Shown piece by piece: positions 30,902-45,400 of a DNA stretch of 61,168 nt (positions are counted from its first letter, which is position 1; every line of letters begins with the position of its first letter). The notes beneath the pieces are model-generated. The model was given only the letters and a program-made list of their open reading frames with translations. It was not told where the DNA came from and searched no databases. The stretch lies in assembly GCF_000003815.2 (NCBI RefSeq), contig NC_049983.1, forward strand, positions 20,551,682-20,612,849. The letters are read 5' to 3'. The translations under genes were made by a program, and so were the position numbers. The stretch is from Branchiostoma floridae. Taxonomy: Eukaryota > Chordata > Leptocardii > Amphioxiformes > Branchiostomatidae.

Positions 30902-33900
30902 GGAATAAAGAGACAGAAAAGCCTCGCACAATCGCATTACCGTCGGACACACCGAGGCTGTATTTATGGACGGGGGCCAAGGAAGTTACGTCCAGTTTAT
31001 TAAATCAGGGAGGTTTAAAGCCCCTTGATTAAATTAAACCCAAACGCACTTCCCTGAGTTAAGAAAATTTCTGTGCCTGCGATATTGGCTAGTAATTATA
31101 TCGTATTTCCGACACTACAACTGTATTTGAATTTACTGGAAGCATCTTGAATGTAAACACCAAATTACACATATGAGTGCGTTCTGAACGTGATGCAAAT
31201 CTCTTGCAATTTGGAAAGACCACGATACATGACCCTCAATCATGCGGTCATTACGAAGATTCGCGGAGTTCAGAATAAGCAGTAAACTTTAATGACAACA
31301 GAATATGTCTAAACAATGCATTGGAAAACGCAGAAATTCATCACATACCTGTGTCGCTGACCAGAGGCAAGCCGTACCGTGTACTTATGCACAACAGACG
31401 ATCGATCTAAACCAGAGATGACGTCACTTGGAGATGCGGTGAATACGGGACAAAACTGGTGCATTTCGCTGTCAACGCCATGTGCGCATCTCATTAGGCA
31501 AATTCCAAGAACTCAAGGTGCAAATCCCATAAATAGCAAACCCTATAATCATGTAAGATGTGCATATAGACGGTCCGCACCAGAGCTGTCCATCCCCAGA
31601 GCTTTAGTGCTATCCTACAGAGACTCTTAGAATCCGAACTGCCGTGCAGTGATTTAGCCAAGGCCAAACTCTTTTCAACCTACACCAAATGCAAGACTTT
31701 GTGGCGTGTGCGGTGATGCAAGCTGAACTAAATTGATGGTAACTGTGGCAACTCTAGGTCAACGAGAGAATGTGGCCAATGGCCAATTATAAAATCCCTA
31801 ATAGTTCATTAGACTCTGTATATACTAATTTGAATATACTAATTTCTAGCATTAGACGAAGTCATCAGCGTAAAATCCACTTTCTGCATCAACACATTGT
31901 GTGTTTGAGTTGTACACAGGTGACTTGTGAGAACAGGTGACTTGTGGAAAACAGGTGCTGGGAGAAGAGAAATGGGGGACTAAGGGTTGGATCTTCATTC
32001 GAGGCCTTGCTTCCAGCTACGATCATACCACAGAATAATTTCTCGAGTCAAGTTAGCAAGAAATCACAGAGATAACATTGTCTTACTGTTTGCAATTGTT
32101 GGTCGTTGTCATTGTTTTTGTCAAGTTTTTTTTGGGGGGGGGGGGGGTACGTTGTCGGAAATCAAGTCAGTTTGACTTTTTCATTTGCAACGTTATCGAG
32201 TTTGAATTTGTATCGACGGTTGTTACAGCAGTTACTGTACAGCAGTTACTGTAAAGTTTTCTTTTGCAATTATCTAAATTTGCGTTCTAGCCGGTTTCGG
32301 CACGTTATTGCGTAGTTAAAATAATTCAATGCCTATATCCATTAAATTCCCTGCCGTATCTGAAGAAGACGGATTCCCCTTAACATGTTACAGTATTCTA
32401 CCGTGTTCGCATCTTGGGAGGGAGCCACGAGGTAGTTAAATGAAGAGTCTCCAATCGTCTGTGGTCTTCAGTGATACACTGTACAGTATGACCCAATGAT
32501 ACTGTGGGTCACGCTTGCATCATAAAAGGTTGATCGTCATGATTGCAGACCTAGATTTCCCGACAAGATCTGTCCAATTCGATGGGGAAAGGCAGAGGGG
32601 CATCATTAAGTAACAATTGTCCATGATAAATAGACAAACGATAACAGAATACATAGATATTCTGACTATGTGACGTCAACTAAACCGCTGGTGCAGTTAT
32701 TCAAGGTTATCCAACGTCCTCGAGTTATCGTAAAAGGTGGTGGCTGGAATTCATAATCTTCTGCAAAATGGGCCAGATGACACATTATTGACATTGTCCT
32801 CACTTTTATTAACGTTTACATGAAAAAAATCGGCCTCGTTTAAGGACGGACAAATGCAAGACGTGGAACATATCTCTTAACGATGTATTCCCAAATGGCA
32901 CATGTAACTCATTTATGATTTATATGCCCAGATTTAAACAACTACGGAGCTTATCCATCTTCGTGCTAATGTTCAGTAATGATAAATCTTTTACAACTTG
33001 ATTTCCTCCCCGTTATCGGAAAAATAAAATACACTGACAAAACTCCCGTGCACCACATTGTGATATTGTCGTTCGAACTCATTTCAAACACGATACAATG
33101 ATGTCAATAATGTATCTTTATTGCCTATTCATGGCAAAAGGGCTATACGCATCGTTGAGTATTATATATGCTACGTCCAATAGTTCACATTGTTCTGCCC
33201 TATTCTAATAACGATAGAAAAGCAGGGCTAACTGAAAATTTGTTTCGGCCACGATGTTGGCTGTTCAACCCAACGTGCCTTGTAAAAAGCTGTGCTGGGC
33301 ACATCACCGCGGATTGTTTCGGTGTTGTATTGTGTACTTACTAAGTATGTAAGTACACGTTAAAAGTATATCAACACGGTCTTAACAATTTGATCAAATA
33401 TTTGTACCCTTACTTCGGGGATTTATTACGAAAAATTTGCGCTACAAACTTAAAAGCCGTTTTGTTTTTTAAAACAAAAATACAAGGCTCGCCATTCATG
33501 ATTTTGCCACTCCTGAAGAGTGTTTCTTTTTAACTTCACAGTCGCTTCTTTTAATTTTCCTGACGCCCTGAGCTGGTACTGCAGATTAAGCTCAGGCACC
33601 AGCTTGGTTATTCATACTCGTACTTATGAACTTACAAGTATATAAGTAGCGTTACATGTTGTTGAACGAGGGATTTCATTTCCCAAACTGAAAATGGCAA
33701 TTGAAATAAAAAGTATGTCTAATACCGCATTTTCTCTTGAGGCTTTTAATGGCACATTTTGTATAACAGATTTTCACCAGGTTCTCTAACATTTATTTCT
33801 GTGAAAATATACTAATAATCGTCAACTTGACCCTGTTAACCTCTCAGATAATTTACTGCACATTTTTGATTCCAAATGTCCAGGTAATTGACAGCAAAAT

Positions 33901-36420
33901 AGATGATATCTTAACGAAGGCCATTATGCCACTATATACTTATCAAGGCTATCAGAGTATGTCAAATTGGTTCATCTTGGAAACCAATCACCTCAGAAAA
34001 TATGAAATTACCAAGCTGAGTTTTGTCGCAGTGCATTTGACAATCTAAACCATCCATTTTAAAAGAAAGATACTCAAACAAATACATGTAGTCATCACAA
34101 TATGACGCTACTGATTTAGCCCTTGTCATGATTTAACAGTGATGAATAACCAGTCAATACAGCACAAGTCTAACCAACCTAGGAACAAAAAGAGTAGCTC
34201 GTCTTGATCTACATGTTGCATTAAAATCATATGACTTGTACTATAATGGCATCACCTTACCCAAACTTTAACCCTTCATTGTTACCTCAAAGGACACTTG
34301 AGACGGACATTCCTGTAGAAATTCTTATCAACATATATCTGACAAAATATTGGAATAGATTGTACTGTCTGCACAATTACGTGTAATTACAATTATCAAG
34401 ATGAAACAAGAATTCAATTTCACTGCAATAGTTAAGTAAGGAGTTTTTCTTAAAGCTCCTTGGTGTAATGGCCAGAGTTTCTATTGTGTCTTCATATAAC
34501 ATTCATTGTCATACAAAATCTCACTGAATAATCTTAGGTGCAACATTCACAGTTGTTGGCATCATGTTTGGTTGAAGTAGAAATAGTGATCTTTTGGAAT
34601 GATTCATTGTTAAATAGCTTGATTATCTTATTCATGGCAGACTGTGGAGTACTAGTAGGGAGCTGTCATTTCTCGAAAAGAACAAAGGCACAAATAAGTA
34701 GTCATACTATTAGTGCAATTTTGCCTCTTTCTTCCATGGCAAATTCTATGAAATAGACATACTCATTCTGTATCAGGTGTCCATTGGAATGAAATTAGAA
34801 GAAAGCGGACTCATAGATAAGTCTTTGTTACCTCCTGGATGGAGGTTTACTTGTGACAGGGCAAGTGTTTCTGGTTGTTTGTGTGATGTATGACTCAAGA
34901 TCCTTTTGGCAGATTTGCATGAATTTCAATATGTGGACAGTTAGTTACTGAGGTCCCAAGGAAACATGGTGGTTTTGGATCCCTTAGCATTTTCAGGTAC
35001 AGAAAAATTACAGACCAACGTCCCCTTCCTGAAGGTATTGTGGTATAGCCCATGGACAGCCCAATGAATGCCCCCCTATGGTTGTACACCATGCTTATGG
35101 GAGGGAGATAAATCAGGAACGATTAAAAAGAAGGCAAAGACCACAAACATCTGTGATGGCTATGACTATGTCATTTACAAATATTTCAGATATTCAAGAT
35201 CTTTGATTCTTGTTTCTTTTCGGAGGGACAATGTGCTTTGGCAGTTATCCCTTTCCAAACCAAATGACAACTCCCTCTAGCACTTTGCTATCAGACTACA
35301 AGGCAATAGTCTGAAAAATGTTCATATCATGACCAATATTGGCACTACTTGTCTTAATACCAAATGTGTGATATGAAAACGTGTATATCAGTTCATTTGG
35401 CAAGGCCCTGTTCCTTTGATGACAGCTAAAGGATACTGGAATGATGAATTTACTGTGAGGCACTAATGACCTTAAAGTTACACTAGGCACTGTTGACGTA
35501 ATATCCTGGTATATCCTTATGTTCTGCCACCTTAAAAGATATACTAAGAGGTATTTTCTCCCCTCTCTTATACATGTATAAAAGCAAACATGTCTGAAAA
35601 TAGAGTATCAATGATTGAGAAGTAGAGGCAAGTATCAGTTCTCTGTCTGCTAGCAGGTGGAGATGCATAAAATCCTAGTACGGAGCAGCACAGCAACATT
35701 ACTGTAATACAACCAACATAAACCAAAACAGAACCTTAACACACATAGAACTGCTCATTCAAACTGTGATATAAGTTTTCTCTAGTAATAGTCAGAGATA
35801 CAAATGTAATGATGGCAAAGCATCAGCCCCTTAAATATAGAAAAATAATAACAGTAACTGTGTCATTCTATCATAGTATCTGAACAAAAGTCCAGTACTT
35901 CACCAAGCCCTAGCTACATGTAGAGGTAGATGTACCTACATGTAAAGCTTGTGACTTTTCAAACTTTTAGACTGTTGCAGTCTCAAACCATTGCTTCAAC
36001 ATGCAACTCAATAAATATGTCAATCAGCTATTAACCAGTAGCCTGACTAACTCAAGCTGCTAGCAGCCCTTCCACAGGTCAGGCCCCTACACCTCTAAGT
36101 CAGGAGAATTGGGAACATCCTAATCCTGTTAATTTATATTGTCAGACTGTCTGTTTCCATAGTAACAGGAAATCCTGAGCTCCTATTGGACTGATTTTCA
36201 TAGTGATAAAGAATCCTGAGCTCCCATTGGTGACTCTAGGAAAGGGAATGGTTCACTTGAGATAGAGGTGAATGGACACGAGGAGAGGAGGCACAATCAG
36301 CCCCTGACAGCTAGAGATTGTTAAACACAGGTCATTTAACCAGTACATGTAAAATCTCATAGATTTAAATATATGGCAAAATGTCAGACAGTGATGGCAG
36401 TGGAGTATGTCTTGTAACTG
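30902..36420. other. Intergenic region without a confident gene
   Basis: No ORF longer than about 85 codons with coding character was seen. It contains a T8-G14 tract at 32126-32147, a perfect 10-bp-arm hairpin at 33332-33358, an imperfect 41 bp tandem duplication near 36157-36238 (aatcctgagctcc-attgg), and probable 3' UTR of EDEM1 at its right end. Confidence 0.5.
33332..33358. repeat. Short perfect hairpin
   Basis: gtgtacttac and gtaagtacac flank a 7-base spacer. It may be a remnant of an inverted-repeat element. Confidence 0.6.
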
Positions 36421-39400
36421 CTATGTGTTCAGCCCCATAAAACTGTCCAGTTGATGTTGATATTGACTCTGGAGTGGCAGCAGGTACCGTCTTTCTATTG
36501 GGATCTTGTGACACTGTGGAAAAAAAAGGACAAACTATATGAAAATGGCTATACTTTGGAAATAATTGTACATATTGTACATATTATTGTGTAACACATA
36601 TGCAACATCAGCACATGTACTTAAATCTTAAATGTCCTGCCATTTTTGGCTCTTAAGAGTCATTCATAGCCCTTACAAGGTTACAATTCTACGACTTCCT
36701 GGTGTAAACATAGAATGTGTTCTACAATGAAATTTACTTAATACCAGAATCAAACTGACTCTGCTTAAATAACTTGACACTTTTGTACTGTTTAGCATTT
36801 GTAATTGCACTCCCACATTTTGTTGTCACTTGGGTATATTTTAACTTACATTTGTCCCATTCATGCTCAGAGCATCCACCACCGACAGTTGCTCTTCAAC
36901 CTTTGACCTCTTTGGTTGGGACAGCCCCTCCCACTCCCAGGGTGACCTGCGGAACGTCTTGTCGACCCTGAGCAGGTGTCCCTCAGTGGTGAACAGGTAA
37001 CGTCGAGCATGCTGGTTCACGTGGTTGTCCTTGTCAAACAACTGCAAACATTGCACAAAATAGTACTGGTATGTAGTAAACAAAGCATTTTTTCTGAAGA
37101 AAACGTACAATCCACTACAAACTGAGACTTGGTAGATGTACCCTTCACGGTGTACCACGAGGTTAAAAAGCTACCCTTGACATGGCTATACATAGCTATA
37201 GATAAGCTCTAAGTAACACATTTTGCTTTCATTAAGGTTGCACTTCAATCACTGGCTGACAGGTGACACTTTTAATTGCAACCCTTTCCCATAAAGAACT
37301 ACCTTATACAAAGTTGCTTGCATTTGGGAGGATAGAGGACTTTTCTTCCATTCAATACCCTTAATTGAGTTCTTTGATATTTAAGTCTCACATTTAGTGT
37401 AATATTGAAGTAGCAGGGGTAAGGAAAAGGACCTTACCAAATACAGATATTTGCAAGTCTCACTGAGAAAGAAGCTCTCCATGCGGTCTTCCTGAGTCTT
37501 GTTGATCACACAGTGTAGTGTTGCATAGCCACATCTGCAAAAATGACAGCTAACAACGTCAATATCTCAGAACATGAGGCAGCTTCTATTCAAGAAAGTA
37601 CATTCTGGTAGTCTATTTAAGTGTCAAAATATGTCAAAATTTTTCACATGTTGCAAATATGTAACATAGAATGGTCGCAAAAAATTTAAGAAATTGTACA
37701 TATGCAAATTGAAAAGGAATCTCAGCACATTGGCAACATAATTGTATTTCTTACTTTGCCTTGGCATGTTGCTCTAAGCTTTTCAAGATGTCTGTCCCCA
37801 CATGCAGGTAGAAGGGGTTCTTGGTGGCCTGGGGAAATAATGTGATTGTTATTCAAGACAGGTGAATCAAAGAAAACTCTCACATAGCATACATACATGT
37901 CAAACCATTTTTATCTTACAGAACAACACTGAATACCAATTTGGGCTCATCCTTCTTTTTAAGAATCAACAGTCCATCAGCCAGTATGTTTTCTGGAACT
38001 GGATCAAATTAGATTTCAGCACGTAGTGTAGAGTGTTCTGGCTGCATCTCTGAGGGTTGTTAAACTGTGCTTGCCCCTCACCTGATACAGTAAGTATGTT
38101 GACTCCACCAGTTCAGGTCGCAGTGGGTAGAAACGGACATCAGGTGCCTTCAGATGCCAGTTGAACCTCTCCGGCAGTGCCCCGTAGCGCCGCCAGATGG
38201 CGTAGTACACAGCATGGTGGCAGATCGCCTCCTCTATGTCTCCATTCAGAACCTACAAGTACAGAGACACAACAGTGATTCCATCACCCTGTAATGTCAC
38301 AGGACAGACCAAGTCTGGAAACTGTTACATCCCAGAAGTTCCTACGTTCTGATGTAGAGCCCAATTTAGAACACATTACCCTCCTAGTAGCATCCAGCAA
38401 ATACCCTTAGGGGAGATTAAGGAAGATGGCATCAAATTGCAAAATGGCATGAAAATAGAAATATGTGTGGAAGATTTAAAAAAAAAAAGGTACAGTGGGG
38501 ATGCAAAACTGTCATCTTGCAGCTTCCATTTGTTTCTGCAGAAAAATACTGTATATTTACTCTAATAACAGGATTGCAAACTTTTTCGAAGTCCCTAGTT
38601 CCAATGAAGTGTTTGGACAAGAACATTTTACAGAGGAGCTCTGGTATTCGGGAGCACAGATAGCCTAAGTGAGACCACAGGTTTGTACCTGCCTGCACAT
38701 CACTTCCCAGACTGGACGGCATTACTCTTCATCACATCTTCAGCTCAGCAGATTAGCCATGATACAAACCACCTGTCCTGCAGGCTTCCCAGTCCAGGTT
38801 CTGTACTACAATCTTTTCCAGTACTCCTCTAGAATGCCTATGATGTATAAATCATACCAGCATACTAAGTTCTTTATCCAGTAAGATGGACCGGCTTGTG
38901 ACTTTCTTGAAAGACAGCCAATGTTCTTGTTCTGTACTGCACCTTTCTTACCCCATGTAGTACTCTATTATAATGGCTATAAATAATATAAATATGCATG
39001 ATGCATACCAGTACATTTGTATATCACATTCATTCCCAACATTTCAAGATAGAGACTTTGTTTATAGTGTCCACATTGGTTTATCCGCTGTCCTTGGGGA
39101 ACATTTATTTCACTACTTTCTGAACCACCAGCCAAATGCTTACACAACACTGTCTAAATCTGCATTACTGAATGATACTGTGTAGCTTTAATGAGGATAA
39201 TCAATTGGCTTGGTATGTGAAATAAGGTGATATTAAGGCTCATTAGCAGAAAATCAGGTTAGATGACAGTGTGGGCCTGATTGTGATAATTGCAAAGATA
39301 GTCTAATAATGATACAGCAAAACTTAATCTTATGGGATTTTAGAAGGTAATTTCAGAACTGTAAAATGAAATAAGAAAAGTAGCTGAATAATCTGGCTAT

Positions 39401-42400
39401 TTGAGACTAAAAAGTTACTACAATCTTACATCCAGTCTTAAATAAAAGTCCAGATACATGTATTAGGACAAATCTTAGTGTACTTCTTTGATACTGGGAT
39501 CATGGTTGACATTTGTGACCAATGAATGATGATGATGAATAAAACTGTTACAAGGTATCCTGGAATTTTTTCTGCTTTTTTTTTTTACTATAAACCACAC
39601 TGTAAAAGAAGATAATTCTTCACAATGTGTGTTTAACATTGCAGCTATTACCACCAGGAATATTAGAGGCCAGTCCTTGCCAACAATAGTAACAACCTCA
39701 TTAGAATAAGGCGAGCCTGCAGAATGCAACCCACACCAAACAACACCAGCTCCAAAGATAATGGGTTAGCCCTTCATGACAAGCATGCTAAAATACAGAT
39801 ACCTGTACAGACTTAGTGGCCATGGTGTTAGTGGTGTGGAGACATGAATGTATTTTTGATACGACATGCAAGTCTACTATAGTATTTTTGTTGAAATTGA
39901 TACCACATCACGTTACATGTCATCTTTGACATGCATAGTAGGAAACTAAGCACTCTTGTATCCCAAGATCAATAGTAGCTTATCTAAAACAGGACCAGGT
40001 ATCAGGGGTTACGATCTGGTCCCTAAATCTGGCCCAGGAATTTGCGTTGATCTGACACTTACCACGTACTTGGTGCCAATGTTCTTTGTTTACGTATCCC
40101 CAGAAGGCATTCAAAATATTTGATTTGGGGTTAACCCGACAAAATCGCTGAGCTTCTCCCCGAGATCGGGAATGGAGCCACCCTGTACTAGTTCCAAAGC
40201 TGCTGGGAGAACGAGTACACAAACAAGGTGCTATGTTCTATATCAGAAACGCTTCAGCTGTCAAGGAGATACAAATATCATGTCAAGGGTAAAAGGTCAT
40301 CTGGGCACTACAAGGACCCGCAGCAATTCCGTTCAAGTTAAATACAGTCCAGTCATCAGGACTTGCTGGGGTTCTATATCTGTTCTGTTCTAAACTGAGG
40401 GCAAACAGCCTTCTTGTAGTGCCCTTTGGCCCACAAAATAGCTCTGAAACCTGTCAACATATCTTTTGATAGCAGGAATAATACACACAGATACCGGTAT
40501 ACCAATACTGTTCTGAGGTATTTTTTCTTGGTGTGGTCAAACTCAGACAAAAGCATGATACTTTTTTGTTAGCTAGTATGTTCTGTTATACCAGAGATGT
40601 TTATCCTGTTTACCTTTATAGTTACTTCTTCACCAAGCTCTTCATTCAATGTTGAGTTCTGAAATAATATGTCCCTTTCCACCTTAGCTTTAAAACGGCC
40701 TTGACCACCAGCAGGCTATGCACAATTGCACACCTCGGCTGCGGTAATCGTATATGGGTAATTCAGCATGCTTAAGTTGAATCCTTTCCGGACAATTAAA
40801 TGTAGTGGACTATCTGCTTGTTGAAAACTTAACCATCCTTTGTGACACCAACCTTGAGTGACGTCTGCAAACAGCTGAGTTGTCTCAAGCAATTAACATT
40901 ACAATTTTACACTTGTGTACTCTTAAACTAGCGTCTGCCTGTATATAAAGTTCATGGACACACTGCTACAGTACAGGCTATTGGAGGAAAGTCAGCCAGA
41001 GGAGGTTGGCAAATGTGAATTGTGACCTTTTACATTTGCAAGTAGCTTACATTTTCTTTATGAATGATATAAGAGACCAGGGACCCAGTGATTGCATTCC
41101 TCCCTCCCAAGATACCTTTCTACGATTTGTTTCCTCCATATTCACTAAATAAAACATGATTAATGCACACTTTTTCCTGGAACATCATAATTCACTACTA
41201 AATATGTCAACTTTTCTGTCCTTAAAGAGTTAACAATCATTTTCCAGTACACTACCTCCCTGGCATTGATGCCTCCAGGTTTCAGGTGCTGACCAGTGAA
41301 ATTTTCCAGTCAAATTACAATCCTGTTATACAGCTAATTTCGCTTTGCATTAACAGGTGAGAGCTCATTTTTCATTACATAATCGGCACAACTTGGACAA
41401 AGCTTGGGGAAGACAATCCAATTAACTTCAAAGTCTCCATTACAAACATCCAGAGGAGACCTTGGGCGGAGTATTTACCTGAAGCCCCGCCCAGAAGGCC
41501 TGCAGGGAGTCCACCCAGGTGGAGGCCAGCGAGCCGTCCCCGATGTTCACGTTAACGTACATGGGAGGATTCCCCTGGCCGCTATTACACCTGTCTCGGC
41601 TGGGGAGGAAGATGACAAGACACAGATTTAGCGTGGAAGTTCATCTGTGTTGGCAGAAATCATTCAGAGACAAAGTAGCTGCTTCAAACTGTAATTTCCA
41701 AAACAAAAGTTGGACTTAGCCAAGCTTCCTTGCCAACACTCCTGACAATTATCCACGATATTGTCTTTGCAGTACATTCAACAAGAACATTATGGGTACA
41801 CAAAATTTAGCTCATCTGTGCAGATAGAAAAAATAATAATTTTGGTGAGCATGAAGAATATGCCATAACAGGTTCTAATAATCCACTATAACAAGAAAAA
41901 TTCTAAAGCATGCAATAAATCACCAGGCAGTTGGTGCATGCCTCAAGTTTGTTTTTAGGCTAGTAGGACATTAAACAAATGAATCTTGTGTGCCTTCAAT
42001 GACCAGATGGAAAAATAAAGGCAATTCCCACCCTTTCCTGAGGTTCTCCTTGACGCTGGTGTAGATCTCCCGAAACATTTTCAGGTCCTCAGGATCCCCA
42101 TACATGATGTAGCCCTGGTGGAACAACACAAGGAACATATTGTAGAGTTGATACACAAAGTTTTTGGTTGCTTTTTTTAGACTTTTTTAAAACAAAGCAT
42201 GGTACAGTCAACAGAATACACAAACTGATACTGAAATGTATAAACCAGCAGCAACTTCTTTAACTCAAGAGCACAACATTCTACAAATCATATTTTAATT
42301 TGTAAAACAAAAGTGCCATGCCCAGAATGGCCTCACCTTGAACAGGTATTCATAGAAAGAGTCTGACCCCGCCCCCAGCCCTGCCCAAGGACCCATCCAC

Positions 42401-45400
42401 TCTCCGGTCTGGATGTTTATAGTGTTCCCTGAAACAATAAGCCTCCATGTAATCTACTGTGATCACACAGAAATGCCAGACATTTTATAGGATCATTTCA
42501 GTTCAAAACAAGTGTTGGTAGATATGAGAGAATGACACTTTATATAGTGAGAACAAGCAATCAGCGCCATGGGAATCAACCAGATTAATGTTGGGTTTAA
42601 TCTAATTTCAATTGTATGAAATGATAAGTTCAGTTCGTGCGTGATTCCGTGAAATCTTTACCTGAAAATTCCTACATGTCACAGCAAATAAAAGGACAAG
42701 GGAACTCAGCAGACATACAACAAAATCTTTACTCATATTTTTGCTTATGTTGAACTAAGCTTTATAAGAAAAGGAACAGAATACACAAATGAGAAAAGGA
42801 CATATAAAACTTGTTCCTTATTTAACAATTACATGATGGTATTTTTCTGTTGATAGCTCTCTTATCAGTTTGAAAAAACAACAACACTATTCCCACATAC
42901 TCCAACACACATGCTAGAAACACAAAGAACCTCGCCCACCTACAAGTCCAGTGGAGGCATGTCTGTACCTCCACAGCGCCTTGACTGCTCTCCTGGCGAT
43001 ACTCTCGTACGTGGGATCGCCGACTAGCCGACTGAGCATGCCGAACTCCAGCAGCAGGGAGCCAGCCCCTGCCGTACACGTGTCGTTACGGGGGTTCGAT
43101 GGAAGACCATGTTTCAAATTTACCTGCAAGGTAAAGACAAAAAATTATCCTAACTTGGGATGATAATCATCAGCAATATCCTGCATTTGGGATTGATGCT
43201 TGGGTGGTTGATTATAAAAGTTGGCTTGTAAACCAGTTTATGTTACACTGCGTACTTTGGTGTTTTTTTTTTTTTACAGCAAATTGAGGGCCAAAGCCAA
43301 GTTTACATTTAAGGCCCTACTGCAGTAAAAGCTAAAAATAAAACTTGTGTAATTTGGTCCTGATATCATAGTATTAGTGCTGCATTCAACATCATATCAT
43401 GGATGGATTTAGCCAAGCTCCCAATGGAAACTGGGAGTATCATATGACAGTAGCAGCTGATTTTCACATTGTGCGTGTTCCAAGTGATGGCAGTGCTTAG
43501 CAAGTTCAGTCAGTGCTCACGTGCCATCCTCATCATCTGTGCTGTGTGAAATTTGATTACTTTAACCTTTCCATAGATAGGGATCTGTGTTATTTCATTT
43601 CATGTAGAGTGCCCTCGTGATCTCTTGGTGATACATTGTATGCCTGTCACAATGTGCGTAGACTGGATTCATCGTGCTAGAGGGGTGAAAGTACAAATAT
43701 AATTGTACCGGCTTTAAGCGGGAAACATGCACGAGCTGTTGACCTGAAAAAAAGGATTTCAGCGCATACTTTAACCCATATATTATACTTAGGTTATTCT
43801 CTATTCTCTATGTCAGGGCGCCAAGAAGACATCTGTCTCTCACTAATTTTACAACATGCATAAAGAAATGCTAATCCCACTTTACTAGCTGTGACCATTA
43901 CATTGTATATTGATATACATGACCAGGATTTCATCAAGGATGCCATTAAACAGGATTTTTAAACATTGACAAATGTTATGATGTTGTTGCAATTGCAGGT
44001 AAATGATATACATTTCTGAATTCAAATTAACTGTCTATTAACGATGGGGCTTGGCTTTAAACACAGGGTGCATCAAACCTTTTCAAGGTGAATACAAGGT
44101 CACACAAAACTCCCTCTAGGCCATGTCCAAGCAGATGTGAAGGACAATTTTCTAGTGATTGTTTATTACAGCCACAGTTGGGGGTCTGTGTCACTCAAGG
44201 AAAGCAAACAAGTTCAGCAGTAATACAGGGGGGATTGGGGTAAGATAACATGCCTCCTCTCATGTGTAGTTGTTACTGCTGTACTTTATTATACTGTAGT
44301 ACTAGAGGGTTGACTTGTTCTTGCTGGTGGTTTTGTAATCGAGGTCATTGCATTGTAACTTCTTACATGCATTGTATCCATTGGGAGTTTGGCAAAACTA
44401 GGCTGTAGTATGTTTTCAATATCTTTAGGGCATACCCTTACAACATCACCAATGATGCAATACACCAAGAATATATGACAGTTCCACATTTCTGCCTGAC
44501 AGACTTGTATTGTCCTGCCAGTTTTTGTGGCGCCAAAGTGGTGACATGCAGGTTTCAGAATGACAGACCAACAGATAAATCACTTCATTATGGCCCATAG
44601 GTTACCAGTCATTATCCGCACCTGCGATTATGTACAAAGAGAGCCGGTGTGACGCCTTTAAAACCCAACGGGCAGCTTCCTTTGCCTTCATTGAACGACT
44701 CAATCAATAAGGTGTATCAGCAAAGTTTCAAATCTTTTACAAGCTTAATAATACCCGTGTCAAATTTCATGCACACCTTTTCAGTTGTTTACAACAGAGC
44801 TTCACAAAATTGCTTGCTTGCAAATGCACGAAAAAAGAAGTTGTACTTGTGTATACCTCTTTATGAGGGTAAATCAAAAGATAGCATCTTCTACCAGATA
44901 TTTTGGACTGTAGAATCAATTAGACCTAATGCACCTTTGCTCATCCAAGATATGCTTCACTGATCACACTGATTTAAATAAGTTAGTGGTAAATACTTCA
45001 CATAGCTTGTTGCCATTTCTGTTCAGGACATCCGATCTTTCCGTAATTCAATTAGGACTCAGCATGTAGCATTCATCATTGCTAGATTTGAGCATTGTTG
45101 TCCAGGACTCAAATCCAAAACTTATGTCAGTTAGCAGATACATGTGCATTTCTCTTGTTCGGGCTGTACTCAGTATAGATGGAAGTAATCAGTAAGCTCA
45201 TCTTATTGCAAGTTTTTTCAGCTCCAGTGAAAGGCTGAGCAATTGTAACTTTTGCCTCAAACTTCTACATTTCATATACAGGTGCACCTATGCGTATCCT
45301 CAAAAATGCACTTTATTCACTAGTAATCAACCTCTTTGACATTTATTTAGATTTGCTATATACAAGTCTCCAGGGGCCTTACCTGATTAATTGTGTGGCA

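Noticed and set aside
29949-30980. Open frames running through the second N gap
   Set aside because: The Ns hide stops. Only the frame ending at 29969 has hydrophobic, GC-rich coding character; the part right of the gap shows no related coding.
43264-43275. Poly-T run as a retroposon tail
   Set aside because: No retroposed coding sequence or target duplication is visible next to it.
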